Shown here one piece after another: positions 1 to 7,175 of a DNA stretch of 21,326 bases. The notes beneath the pieces are model-generated. The model was not told where the DNA came from. It searched no databases and saw nothing but the letters and a program-made list of their open reading frames with translations. A program made the position numbers and the translations under genes. The stretch is from a virus. The stretch covers positions 1-21,326 of the IMG/VR virus record IMGVR_UViG_3300047548_000736. The stretch is one strand, 5' to 3'. Positions within the stretch are counted from its first letter, which is position 1. Each line of letters begins with the position of its first letter.

Positions 1-987
1 TTTAATTGGCTCTACTAAAATATTTCTAGTTACAAAATAATTATTGTCAGATGGACGAAGAAGATATTCTTGTGGTTTAATTATGGATATTTCCTTTCCA
101 AATAAAGCACTAAAAAGTAATCTGAATGAAGTATCAGTTCCTTTTGTAGTGTAAAAATCAATAGCTCTAGATAAGATATTTTGAATTTGTATTTGAGGAA
201 CAAAATTTCTATTCTCAAATCCAGGTAAAAATTGAGATTTAAATTTTTTAAAAAGTTCTTGATAGAAAACTAAATTTAAATTTTGTACTACAACTGTTTT
301 GACTACTTTAGATTTATCAGAAATATCACTTGCTGCTTCAACTATAATCTGTTGTTGGGAATTTACACTTATTACTTTTGCAGGTACTCCTCTTGGAACC
401 AACGGATTTGTTGACGCTGTAGATATCCCATCCTCAAAATAGATAGTTTCATTAACTGAAACGTCAATCGGATCAATCAATGAAATAGTCCAAGACGAAT
501 CATTCTGAACTATTGATGATATCTCAAATGTTGAAATATGAGAAGAGGCAGAAGTCTTAGAAAAATTAATAGTTTCTGTTTTTAATGTTTGATTTATACT
601 GTCTACTCCAGAAAAACCTCTAAAGCATCCAATAAAACTATTTTCTGTTTTTGAAGAATAAAATATTATTTCATCATTGATCTTAAGTAATCCATACTTA
701 CTCGGAAATCCAATTGTATGAGTAACATTGATTACATCATCAAATGCTAGAACCTTTTGGGTTAAAACACTTGGGTAAACCGCAGAAAAAAAGGTCTCAT
801 TATCATATGAAGATAATGATTTAAGTGAATCTACATTAACACCTAAATCTACTATACCAGTTGGATGTTCTTGTGATATATAATATCTGTCTAAAAATTC
901 TTTAAATAGAGGAGATTCCTCGTTTAAGAACTCTGGAATCTGTGCTTCAATGATATTTTGGATTCTGACTCTCTTAATTTCTGACAT
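1..987 (-). CDS. Baseplate-associated virion structural protein (N-terminal part, cut by window edge)
   Basis: An open frame of 329 codons starts at ATG 987 and leaves the window at base 1. The protein begins MSEIKRVRIQNIIEAQIPEF and continues with mixed beta-rich sequence and a stretch near residue 70 reading LTQKVLAFDDVINVTHTIG. There is no signal peptide or membrane segment. The start is one base after the stop of the gp6 C-terminal frame, so translation is probably coupled to gp6. In T4-like cyanophages a large structural protein follows gp25 and gp6, and this fits that position. It may correspond to a gp7-like or tail-fibre-like wedge component. I cannot assign the exact homologue from the N-terminus alone. 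Confidence 0.75.
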   Translation of the reverse strand, partial: MSEIKRVRIQNIIEAQIPEFLNEESPLFKEFLDRYYISQEHPTGIVDLGVNVDSLKSLSSYDNETFFSAVYPSVLTQKVLAFDDVINVTHTIGFPSKYGLLKINDEIIFYSSKTENSFIGCFRGFSGVDSINQTLKTETINFSKTSASSHISTFEISSIVQNDSSWTISLIDPIDVSVNETIYFEDGISTASTNPLVPRGVPAKVISVNSQQQIIVEAASDISDKSKVVKTVVVQNLNLVFYQELFKKFKSQFLPGFENRNFVPQIQIQNILSRAIDFYTTKGTDTSFRLLFSALFGKEISIIKPQEYLLRPSDNNYFVTRNILVEPIK

Positions 988-988
988 T

Positions 989-1543
989 TTATCTAATATA
1001 ATCTCCGTTTGAATAGCTTGATGTTACAATATATTCTGTTGCAGAAGTATTTTCACCTGAAGTAATCTTATCTTCAACCATATTTACAACTAAGTTGCTA
1101 ATACTTAGATCTAAATATATATCCTTCAATGCAATGACATCATTTGACTCTGGGATTGCTTGTACTTCAATTCCATTTGTTGAAACTGTTGATGTAATGT
1201 TCACAACATCTAATAAAATTTCACCTCTATCATAATGAATCACACCTGCATTATTTTTGATGATAAATGGTAAATTGTCTTTTAATACAAAGAAGAAAAT
1301 TGTACCTTTTTTATCATCAATAGGGACATCACTCATATAAACAGTACCATCAACGTTCAAAATATTAAATCCTGTAGATTTTATATTATAACCACGATTG
1401 TCTAGTAGATTATTTCTTTTTATATGAAATGCATTACCAAAACACAATTCATAAGTTGCAAATTTATTAAATTCTGGTTGAAGATCTCTTCTAATCTTTA
1501 TTTTTGTAATATTAGAAGTAACTGATGTACTTACGTTATCAAT
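989..1543 (-). pseudogene. gp6: gp6 baseplate wedge, C-terminal part, in a shifted frame
   Basis: This frame continues the gp6 protein after a frameshift. It opens after a TAA at 1544-1546 with IDNVSTSVTSNITKIK, runs without interruption through FNKFATYELCFGNAF and ends at TAA 989-991. It has no credible start of its own: the first start-like codon is a TTG at 1447 with no ribosome site, in the middle of what reads as continuous baseplate sequence. Joined to the upstream part the protein would be about 625 residues, close to the roughly 660 of T4 gp6. The break is a natural mutation, an assembly error or an unusual recoding site. Confidence 0.75.
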
Positions 1544-2862
1544 TTACTATATTTAAATCTTCCTCCAAAATTATTTAATTCATATGAAGAACCATATTGT
1601 GTAATTGTATCAATAATCTTTTTCCTAACATTTTCAACTTCAGAAATTGCACTTCTATCATAATAAGCACTAGTGTTTATTTCAACATAGAGATATTTGA
1701 GGTCAACAATCTCTGGTTTAATTCCTGCAATTGTATATTGCTTTAATTTATTTTTAATTTCTTCTTTAGTTATTTTTGAAATATATTTTCCATTTCTTGG
1801 TTTAATTGATATAAAAACTTTTCCATATTGTGGTGGATCCAATTCATCACCACCATAAGCAGTAACAGATTCAACATTGGGAAATATTGATGGAATTAAT
1901 CCTTTATAGTCATTTGCAGTAACTGCCCTAAATTGTGATGAATATACTCTAGGTGCAATATATTTAATGGAATCTATTTTTTCAATGTCATCTCCATTTT
2001 CTGATGGAATATTTGTTGTAATTAAAGAGATTCCATTGGTAATTTTATTACTGTTATTATCAACTAAAATTCCACTAAAGGTAAAATTCGCAGATCCATT
2101 TGCTTGTTTTCCATTTGTAGTAATATAACTTACATAAACAGAACTTCCAGAAATTGGTCTTCTTCCAAATATATTATCTCCGAATAAAATCTGATATTTC
2201 TCATCTTCTACTTCTTGAACTAAGAAAATTTTAGAATTTTTATTAACATTTAAGATATTATCAAACTTTGTATATTCTTCATTAGTAATATCAGTAACAA
2301 AAACCCTTATTAACTCGGTATCAACGTCAGCATTTGGAATAATAAACTTTTGATTTGGTTGATTATTATCTATAATAAAACTTTTTGTTAAGAATCTTCC
2401 TTCGTAAATTGAAATATTATTAAATCTCGCAATTCCCTGATTATCTACAGGAACCGTAATGTCTTCTGGGATAGAAAATACAAAATTTCCTGTTTCAAGA
2501 TTTCCTAAACATACAACACCAGACCTTAATGTAACTGACTTTACATCTAAAAATCCTTCAGTATCTACTGTAAAACTAATTTGTGCTCTAGATGCTCTTT
2601 TTGATCTAGGAACATATCCAATATTTCTTGCAAGTGAAACTACATTTTCTCGTAAAGTTGCACTATCCAAAAATGATTCATTCACTGCCATATTGGTGTT
2701 ATAGGCAGTTATATAAGAGTTATAGGCAAGAATATCAATTAATACAGAAAAATTAGAACCTTCATAATCAAAGTCAGTAAATTCTGTATTGGTTCTTAGA
2801 TAATCTTTTATTTGAGATCTAATGTCCTCAAAATCTAGATTAGTGAATTGATTTATTGCCAT
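1531..2862 (-). CDS. gp6: Baseplate wedge subunit gp6 (N-terminal 443 residues; frameshifted)
   Basis: The product resembles the baseplate wedge protein gp6 (J-like family), which joins gp25 and gp53 in the wedge and controls sheath contraction. The N-terminus (MAINQFTNLDFEDIRSQIKD, then VLIDILAYNSYITAYNTNMAVNESFLDSA split over residues 45-70) is the typical gp6/J opening. The middle contains the FGDNIFGRRP and YSSQFRAVTANDYKG segments common in this family. The ATG overlaps the gp25 stop by one base (TAATG), so the two are translationally coupled. The frame ends early at TAA 1531-1533 after GGRFKYSKLIT. The remaining third of the protein lies in the next frame (989-1543). A loss of one base, or of one copy of an ATTG pair, would explain the break. 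Confidence 0.9.
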   Translation of the reverse strand: MAINQFTNLDFEDIRSQIKDYLRTNTEFTDFDYEGSNFSVLIDILAYNSYITAYNTNMAVNESFLDSATLRENVVSLARNIGYVPRSKRASRAQISFTVDTEGFLDVKSVTLRSGVVCLGNLETGNFVFSIPEDITVPVDNQGIARFNNISIYEGRFLTKSFIIDNNQPNQKFIIPNADVDTELIRVFVTDITNEEYTKFDNILNVNKNSKIFLVQEVEDEKYQILFGDNIFGRRPISGSSVYVSYITTNGKQANGSANFTFSGILVDNNSNKITNGISLITTNIPSENGDDIEKIDSIKYIAPRVYSSQFRAVTANDYKGLIPSIFPNVESVTAYGGDELDPPQYGKVFISIKPRNGKYISKITKEEIKNKLKQYTIAGIKPEIVDLKYLYVEINTSAYYDRSAISEVENVRKKIIDTITQYGSSYELNNFGGRFKYSKLIT

Positions 2863-3263
2863 TATGCTCTAGTTGGTTGTAAGATAAACTCTATATTTTG
2901 TCTTGGGAATCCCTCACCAACAATATCATAGACAATGTTTATATTTAATTCATATAAATCAGGATCATCACTAATATTAATTTGTCTAACCTTTATTCTT
3001 GGTTCAAAATTATTAAGTAATGTTTTAATTTCATCTTCCAATACAATAGATATCCCAATTGTATTAAGTTCAAATAGCGAATCATTAATTGTTGAACCAA
3101 TTAATGAATTAAAAAATCTCTCACCTACAACTGTTTTTACTAAATTAGTGACAGATTTTTTAATTGCATCTTCATTTTTAATTGGTAAAATATCATTTGT
3201 TACAGGATGCCTAGCAAAAGACAAACTAATGTCCTTAAATGCTCTTGAAATCCTTGCTGCCAT
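2862..3263 (-). CDS. gp25: Baseplate wedge subunit gp25 (GPW/gp25 family)
   Basis: This 133-residue protein matches the small GPW/gp25 wedge family, the sheath-initiating wedge component of contractile tails. Family features visible are the N-terminal ISLSFARHPVTNDI segment, the central KSVTNLVKTVVGERFFNSLIGS helix region (residues about 37-57) and the C-terminal LLNNFEPRIKVRQINIS strand region. The length is normal for the family (T4 gp25 is 132). It lies directly upstream of gp6 and its stop overlaps the gp6 start. There is no clear Shine-Dalgarno before ATG 3263. An AT-rich TATATAAAATA about 20 bases upstream could be a degenerate late promoter. Confidence 0.93.
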   Translation of the reverse strand: MAARISRAFKDISLSFARHPVTNDILPIKNEDAIKKSVTNLVKTVVGERFFNSLIGSTINDSLFELNTIGISIVLEDEIKTLLNNFEPRIKVRQINISDDPDLYELNINIVYDIVGEGFPRQNIEFILQPTRA

Positions 3264-3300
3264 TAAAATAAAAAGGTATTTTATATATCTATAAGACTTT

Positions 3301-3504
3301 TTAGACTATTTTTCCGTAACTTGGTTCTGTTCCATATTCCCAATCATCATAATCTTCATCATTTCTAATTTTTTCGTGCAATTCTGTTTGTTTTTTCAAA
3401 TCATGCTTAGAAATATTTGGTTTTTCATAGTCGGTAACTAACTTTTTAGTTCCCCACATCTCATACATGTAGTTTTGATCTCTATCAACGGGTAAATTGG
3501 ACAT
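3301..3504 (-). CDS. Small conserved cyanophage protein, function unknown
   Basis: A 67-residue charged soluble protein starting MSNLPVDRDQNYMYEMWG, rich in Asp, Glu and Lys, with the segment DEDYDDWEYGTEPSYGKIV at the C-terminus. No known domain is recognised. The start is well supported by AGGAGC five bases before ATG 3504. A short hairpin (3513-3532) abuts the ribosome site. The gene stands between SpeD and gp25 and could belong to the late transcript. Confidence 0.75.
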   Translation of the reverse strand: MSNLPVDRDQNYMYEMWGTKKLVTDYEKPNISKHDLKKQTELHEKIRNDEDYDDWEYGTEPSYGKIV

Positions 3505-3512
3505 TTTAGCTC

Positions 3513-3532
3513 CTGTTTTTTGGTAAAAACAG
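3513..3532 (-). promoter_or_regulatory. Hairpin abutting a ribosome binding site
   Basis: On the minus strand CTGTTTTT and AAAAACAG form a perfect 8-bp stem around a 4-base loop. The closing CAG runs straight into the AGGAGC ribosome site of the gene starting at 3504. Folding of this stem could change access to that site. Confidence 0.45.
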
Positions 3533-3573
3533 AACTTTTTTTGGTAGGAGGTTGCTATCTCCCCTACAAATAT

Positions 3574-3915
3574 TTAACGATGCAAATATCTGAGGTTATA
3601 ATTATCTGAATTTAAATATTTTAACAATTCCAATGCTATTAATTTGGGATTTCCTGGTCCACAAGTATAAACATCAATAGCAACACATCCATTTTCGGGC
3701 CAAGTATGGCACGATACATGACTCTCTGACAGTGCTATAACTATTGTACAACCTTGTGGGTAGAAACAGTGCTGAAACGTGTTTAAAATGGTCATTCCTG
3801 CACGTTCAATGCCTTGTTTCATAACTCCTTCAAGAGTTACCGCATCATTGAGTAGAGAGTATTCTACCCCGTATACCTCCAACAGGAGGTGATTCCCCAT
3901 TGAAAATCTATCCAA
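3574..3915 (-). CDS. speD: S-adenosylmethionine decarboxylase proenzyme (SpeD), phage-borne
   Basis: SpeD makes decarboxylated S-adenosylmethionine, the aminopropyl donor for spermidine. The bacterial class 1B signature is clear. The cleavage and pyruvoyl site is Ser65 in the segment LSESHVSCHTWPENG, with catalytic His70 and, in DVYTCGPGNP, catalytic Cys85. The 113-residue length fits prokaryotic SpeD. An exceptional AGGAGGA (3925-3931) lies nine bases before a TTG codon at 3915, whereas the first ATG (3900, residue 6) is 24 bases away, so I prefer the TTG start. SpeD is a known auxiliary metabolic gene of marine cyanomyoviruses. Phage polyamines may help DNA packaging or host physiology, but that is inference. 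Confidence 0.93.
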   Translation of the reverse strand: MDRFSMGNHLLLEVYGVEYSLLNDAVTLEGVMKQGIERAGMTILNTFQHCFYPQGCTIVIALSESHVSCHTWPENGCVAIDVYTCGPGNPKLIALELLKYLNSDNYNLRYLHR

Positions 3916-3924
3916 TTCACAAAA

Positions 3925-3931
3925 TCCTCCT
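3925..3931 (-). promoter_or_regulatory. Strong Shine-Dalgarno deciding a TTG start for speD
   Basis: AGGAGGA on the minus strand lies nine bases upstream of TTG 3915 and 24 bases upstream of ATG 3900. The spacing selects the TTG. Confidence 0.7.
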
Positions 3932-3947
3932 ATTTTCCCCGAAAAAC

Positions 3948-3957
3948 TATTTATTTG
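3948..3957 (-). promoter_or_regulatory. Possible T4-type late promoter before speD
   Basis: The minus strand reads AAATAAATAG, one or two changes from the T4-like late consensus TATAAATA. It lies about 33 bases before the speD start and overlaps the stop codon of the upstream gene. This rests on sequence similarity only. Confidence 0.35.
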
Positions 3958-4550
3958 ACATAAATCCCACGTCTTCCATACGTATCATACTCAGAATCTT
4001 TGATAAAACTAGGATTTTCATAAAAATCATCATCCCAAACTGGAATTGCGACCTCATTATCATACCTAAAATCAGGATTTTGCCTTACATGGACCTCAAT
4101 TAAGTTACCGTCAATCAATTCACAGTTAATCCAGTCATAATTTCCCTTTAAATTCTTCAAAATGGAAGGAAATTCTACTTCTTTATCAATTTTTTCCCAT
4201 TTTTGCCACTTATAAAGTGGATCACTATCATCTTTTGTGCCTTTAACCACTAATTTTGGTTCTTGATAGTGATAATCAACACTTAAATGCTCTCCTTTGA
4301 AAACCTCACACCAAAAATTAGATGGATGAAAGTGCTCTGTGTCCTTTTCTATCCACACAATTTCAGCAAACCGACCCATTCCAAGGAAATTTATCGCAGG
4401 TCTAACAATATAAAAGTCGGGTTTAGGGACTGTAGATCCAATTGGACCACATTTATATCCTAAAACCCGACTTAATTGTAATTTATTGTATATCCACAAG
4501 TCTTCATAATGAATTGCATTCCATTCATCATCAACTTCTAGATGATACAT
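3951..4550 (-). CDS. Conserved cyanophage protein, possibly ATP-grasp-like
   Basis: From ATG 4550 the protein is 199 residues, starting MYHLEVDDEWNAIHYEDLWI. An extension to a TTG at 4619 would overlap the 41-residue gene upstream and is rejected. I recognise it as a family widespread in T4-like cyanophages. The pattern KPDFYIVRPAINFLGMGRFA followed by HPSNFWCEVFKGEHLSVDY and then CELIDGNLIEVHVRQNPDF recalls the nucleotide-binding and C-terminal elements of ATP-grasp ligases, but I cannot confirm the fold. No membrane segment is seen. It is one base downstream of the stop of the 41-residue gene, so the three genes from 4823 down form one translational unit. Its substrate is unknown. Confidence 0.8.
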   Translation of the reverse strand: MYHLEVDDEWNAIHYEDLWIYNKLQLSRVLGYKCGPIGSTVPKPDFYIVRPAINFLGMGRFAEIVWIEKDTEHFHPSNFWCEVFKGEHLSVDYHYQEPKLVVKGTKDDSDPLYKWQKWEKIDKEVEFPSILKNLKGNYDWINCELIDGNLIEVHVRQNPDFRYDNEVAIPVWDDDFYENPSFIKDSEYDTYGRRGIYVK

Positions 4551-4551
4551 T

Positions 4552-4677
4552 TTACTTATTCTCTTTTTTATTATCTGGATGCTCTTGTAAATGTGCTGGT
4601 TTTCCAGCAACCCAACCAAAAACTTTCGGTGCAGAAGTAGAAGTGGTTTCTTCTGAAGTTTTTTTAGTTCTTGCCAT
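4552..4677 (-). CDS. Tiny conserved cyanophage protein (41 residues)
   Basis: The frame starts at ATG 4677, reads MARTKKTSEETTSTSAPKVF then GWVAGKPAHLQEHPDNKK, and ends at TAA 4552. The N-terminal part is basic and Ser/Thr-rich, and the rest is a short Gly/Trp-containing segment. Its start overlaps the stop of the 48-residue gene upstream (TAATG), and the next gene starts one base after its stop. The tight packing and the same strand support it as real. Function unknown. Confidence 0.65.
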   Translation of the reverse strand: MARTKKTSEETTSTSAPKVFGWVAGKPAHLQEHPDNKKENK

Positions 4678-4823
4678 TACCCCTTTCCTTGTCCACGATA
4701 CTTTTTACGTGCCTTATTACGACTCGTTGCACTATATTTAGTATTGCGACCTGTACCTTGAAGAGTCAACTTGGGTTTGGATTCAACTTTTGCTCCACCT
4801 TTTGCACTCTTTTTCACTGCCAT
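4677..4823 (-). CDS. Very basic small cyanophage protein (48 residues)
   Basis: The frame from ATG 4823 begins MAVKKSAKGGAKVESKPKL and ends with TSRNKARKKYRGQGKG. About a third of the residues are Lys or Arg and there are almost no acidic residues, unlike the acidic neighbours. AGGAGA eight bases upstream is a good ribosome site. I recall near-identical short proteins in many cyanomyoviruses. The composition suggests nucleic-acid binding, but no function is known. Confidence 0.75.
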   Translation of the reverse strand: MAVKKSAKGGAKVESKPKLTLQGTGRNTKYSATSRNKARKKYRGQGKG

Positions 4824-4889
4824 TGTAATAATCTCCTAGTTGGTTTTTGTTTACGGTTTTTTTAAACGGTTTTTTCAGAAGGACTTAAA

Positions 4890-4926
4890 ATGCCCTTAGA
4901 AGACCTTGAAATCTCCATAAGGGCAT
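4890..4926 (-). terminator. Hairpin with short T tract (possible second terminator)
   Basis: ATGCCCTTA (4890-4898) and TAAGGGCAT (4918-4926) form a perfect 9-bp stem with a 19-base loop. On the minus strand it is followed by TTTAAG, a short U run. It lies downstream of the glycosyltransferase gene, after the hairpin at 4941-4966. Confidence 0.5.
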
Positions 4927-4932
4927 CCTATC

Positions 4933-4966
4933 AAAAAGATCAGAGAACGTCAAGAAGACGGTTCTG
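4933..4966 (-). terminator. Rho-independent-type terminator after the glycosyltransferase gene
   Basis: On the minus strand CAGAACCGTC and GACGTTCTCTG pair around TTCTT with a bulge and one mismatch. They are followed by ATCTTTTT, giving the stem-plus-U-tract form of an intrinsic terminator. It begins nine bases after the stop of the gene ending at 4975. Confidence 0.6.
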
Positions 4967-4974
4967 AAAGGGAC

Positions 4975-5727
4975 TCAGATGATTCTAGTCTTCTCGTGTC
5001 CAACACGAATCTTAGGATCACACCAAATCTCATATCCTGCTTCTTTTGCATCAAGACAGAATGAAACATCCTCTCCGCACATATCCTGAACTTCTCCTGA
5101 GTCAAATACCTGCATCTTGGGAGCAAACCAAGGATACTCCAAGTTCTCAAAAACTCCCTTCTTAATCAGAACCCAACCAAATCCAGTGTAATCTACAGTG
5201 AATGGTTTGCGACGGTTTTTCATCGTCTCTAGAGTTTCATGATTCATCACTCCACCATTGTTCTTAAAGTCATCTTCTTCAAGCCAATGTGCAACGGATG
5301 TAGTCATTCCATCCTCAGTGCAATACCAACCAGCAGCAATATCCCGATCCATTGCTACAAGACGATAGAACTTCTCAGTATCAAAGACAATATCACTGTC
5401 AATCCAGAGTTGATAATCATATGCAAGTTTACCATCCCAAGGAACCTGCTTTGGACCTCTGAGAACATTTGCTCCAAGAACTTTGCATCGTGCAAAGTTT
5501 ACCATTGAACTATAATCTTGTGAAATCTGAATACTTGCACCTGCTTGTACCAAATCAAAACACAGTTGAACAAAATTTTTCAAATATGTATATGATACTC
5601 CTCTTCCTGGAAGACAAAATACAATTGACTTCCCTCGAATCATTTCCCTTGCTGTTGCAATATCAAACTCATCTGCACTCTTATTTACAATGGGTGCATT
5701 TGCTTTAACTGTAAATCCTTTTGCCAT
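4975..5727 (-). CDS. Glycosyltransferase, GT-A/Anp1-like
   Basis: A 250-residue soluble protein with the layout of a nucleotide-sugar glycosyltransferase. An early strand IVFCLPGRGVS (residues 35-45) is followed by the DxD-type metal and sugar-nucleotide motif DSD at residues 110-112 in QLWIDSDIVFD. It then has a YTGFGWVLIKKGVF acceptor-loop region and a C-terminal CGEDVSFCLDAKEAGYEIWCDPKIRVGHEK. The GEDxxFC...VGH pattern is typical of phage family 2/Anp1-like enzymes. The product is cytoplasmic and may modify DNA, virion protein or host surface sugars; the acceptor is unknown. A TTGCAA-N17-TATAAT promoter precedes it and an intrinsic-type terminator follows, so it is probably transcribed alone. 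Confidence 0.85.
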   Translation of the reverse strand: MAKGFTVKANAPIVNKSADEFDIATAREMIRGKSIVFCLPGRGVSYTYLKNFVQLCFDLVQAGASIQISQDYSSMVNFARCKVLGANVLRGPKQVPWDGKLAYDYQLWIDSDIVFDTEKFYRLVAMDRDIAAGWYCTEDGMTTSVAHWLEEDDFKNNGGVMNHETLETMKNRRKPFTVDYTGFGWVLIKKGVFENLEYPWFAPKMQVFDSGEVQDMCGEDVSFCLDAKEAGYEIWCDPKIRVGHEKTRII

Positions 5728-5750
5728 AAAAAATAAATTTCGACGTTAAC

Positions 5751-5779
5751 ATTATACCACTACAAATCAATCATTGCAA
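5751..5779 (-). promoter_or_regulatory. Sigma70-like promoter for the glycosyltransferase gene
   Basis: On the minus strand TTGCAA (5774-5779), a 17-base spacer and a perfect TATAAT (5751-5756) lie 24 bases before ATG 5727. The -35 box overlaps the stop codon of the 55-residue gene upstream. Confidence 0.75.
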
Positions 5780-5938
5780 TGGGTCTTCTTGATTATTTAG
5801 AACTATTTTGATATCCTCATTGTTTCCACCAGAAGTCCATACAAGACCTCTGACCTGATTCAACATCCCATCTAAATCTTCTGGATTTACTTTCTCAACG
5901 ATTGTTATACCATTGACTTCTATGTTATACGTATTCAT
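5771..5938 (-). CDS. Small hypothetical protein (55 residues)
   Basis: ATG 5938 begins MNTYNIEVNGITIVEKVNPE and the frame ends at TGA 5771. The sequence alternates short beta-like stretches with NPEDLDGMLNQVRGLVWTSGG and has no membrane segment. It overlaps the upstream 50-residue gene by 14 bases. Short proteins beginning MNTYNIEVNG-like occur in cyanophages, but I know of no function. Confidence 0.65.
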   Translation of the reverse strand: MNTYNIEVNGITIVEKVNPEDLDGMLNQVRGLVWTSGGNNEDIKIVLNNQEDPLQ

Positions 5939-6077
5939 CAGATTCTTCTACCTTGAAGAGCAACTCTTCCAGTTCCTCTCTTAGATCTCCATTTGAATTT
6001 ACTGTCTTATCTGTCTCTAACCGATATTGAATACACTCGATTAATAATTCTTTCTCTTTTTGTGTAACTTCTAACAT
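5925..6077 (-). CDS. Small acidic hypothetical protein (50 residues)
   Basis: ATG 6077 begins MLEVTQKEKELLIECIQYRL and the frame ends at TAA 5925. It is predicted almost entirely helical, with the acidic tail FKVEESDEYV. AAAGGAG is placed immediately before the ATG with no spacer, which is unusually close, but an in-frame TGA just upstream rules out an earlier start. The gene marks the edge of the long non-coding region. Confidence 0.55.
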   Translation of the reverse strand: MLEVTQKEKELLIECIQYRLETDKTVNSNGDLREELEELLFKVEESDEYV

Positions 6078-6123
6078 CTCCTTTCAGTTTATTTCTTTTC
6101 CAATTATATATCAACCTTTGAGG

Positions 6124-6150
6124 AATTTTTTCCCCTCCGGAAAAATTTTT
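6124..6150. terminator. AT-rich hairpin, possible bidirectional terminator
   Basis: TTTTTCC and GGAAAAA pair around the 5-base loop CCTCC, extended by A-T pairs beyond one mismatch. It lies 50 bases upstream of the gene starting at 6077. The right arm is followed by TTTTT on the plus strand, so it could stop plus-strand transcripts. Confidence 0.4.
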
Positions 6151-6362
6151 GTATCTCTTGTGCCCCAAATCTCATAAGTTCTCCGAGGGTAATTCCGAGG
6201 TATTCTAACTCTTCCTTATGCGTGGTTCTCGTGCTCAGAGAATTTTTTTTTCTCAAAGACAATTTCAATGGCAAAATCATACTTTTATAGATTAGGGTAG
6301 TTATGCGTTTTTACTTTTAGGGGGGCATCGGTTCTTTATAAGAATACCCAACAATCGCAAAT

Positions 6363-6650
6363 CACTGTCGATTAGAATTAAACAACACTGTTTTATTCTT
6401 ATAACGAACAATAACGAATACTAATTAAACATAACTGGGTATAAAGAATAAGAAACTATTACCAGGGTATTAGTGATAACGAAGGGGCACACATAACGAA
6501 TTAAGTGTCACTGTGTGATTAGAATATAAAACCCTACCCCAGGTATGACTATAGGACGAATCCTCCGAGTTGTCAACACACAAGGACGAAACATAAGGGA
6601 CTATACAACACTGTGTGATTCTTATAGTAAACCCTACCCAGGGTATCATA
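6363..6650. repeat. CACTGT-ATT direct repeats
   Basis: CACTGTGTGATT occurs at 6509-6520 and exactly 100 bases later at 6609-6620. Each copy is followed by ATA- or TTATA-type sequence and ACCCTACCC (6531-6539 and 6631-6639). Weaker copies start near 6363 (CACTGTCGATTAGAAT) and 6386 (CACTGTTTTATTCTT). Confidence 0.6.
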
Positions 6651-6652
6651 CC

Positions 6653-6714
6653 TGTGGAAAACTCTTATACTTTTTCCACAACCCTGTGGAAAACTCTGTG
6701 GAAACTGTGGAAAA
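6653..6714. repeat. Cluster of DnaA-box-like sequences, left group
   Basis: TGTGGAAAA (the complement of TTTTCCACA) occurs at 6653-6661, 6685-6693 and 6706-6714, with a one-mismatch copy at 6697-6705 and an inverted copy at 6672-6680. TTTTCCACA fits the DnaA-box consensus TTWTNCACA and is the form reported for cyanobacterial DnaA boxes. Copies 6672-6693 form a palindrome with ACCC between the arms. Confidence 0.7.
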
Positions 6715-6804
6715 CTTTATATCAACCCCTGTGCAATTCTTATAAGTCCTAGGTGTTTATAACGAATTCCCTCTCCTCCCACCCTATAAATCTAGCACGA
6801 ATGG

Positions 6805-6883
6805 CATAAGACTCATAAGACGAATAGACAGTTCTCAGAGTGTCCTTAGACGAATGAATCCACAGAGAATTATGAGTCTTATG
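6805..6883. repeat. 14-bp perfect inverted repeat
   Basis: CATAAGACTCATAA (6805-6818) is repeated inverted as TTATGAGTCTTATG (6870-6883) with 51 bases between the arms. A related GAGTCTCATAAGACG lies at 6906-6920. Confidence 0.6.
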
Positions 6884-7032
6884 GACGAACAAATAAAAAT
6901 CCTCCGAGTCTCATAAGACGTATGAGTTTCTTTAAGACCCATTGCTATAACTCATCATACACGAACTTGACATAAGAATCAAAACGTGCTGGGGAGTTAT
7001 AGTGTGCCAGTTTGGGAGGTGGAAAAATGCTC

Positions 7033-7061
7033 TTGACTTTTCTGGGGTTTTATGATACAAT
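7033..7061 (+). promoter_or_regulatory. Plus-strand sigma70 promoter inside the non-coding region
   Basis: TTGACT (7033-7038), a 17-base spacer and TACAAT (7056-7061) differ from consensus by one base in each box. It points away from every gene of this window, toward the second TTTTCCACA palindrome and the T10 tract. No plus-strand gene follows, so the product would be a non-coding or primer RNA. Confidence 0.65.
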
Positions 7062-7175
7062 GCACGCTTAGACGGCAATAAAATCACATAATAACAGGGT
7101 ATAAGAGAAGGATTACGAGACAATAAAGAAGGTTTTCCAGACGATTAGAAGAACTAAAAGAGGTATAACACATAG

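Noticed and set aside
1531-1560. Programmed -1 frameshift in gp6
   Set aside because: The overlap window contains no X-XXY-YYZ slippery heptamer and no obvious downstream structure, so a plain indel is more likely.
6545-6745. Plus-strand open frame of 66 codons
   Set aside because: It is made of the repeat words and DnaA boxes, has no ribosome site, and is the only plus-strand frame claimed in a region where all genes are on the minus strand.
6932-7123. Minus-strand open frame of 63 codons in the non-coding region
   Set aside because: It overlaps the plus-strand promoter and repeats, has no ribosome site and no phage-like protein pattern.
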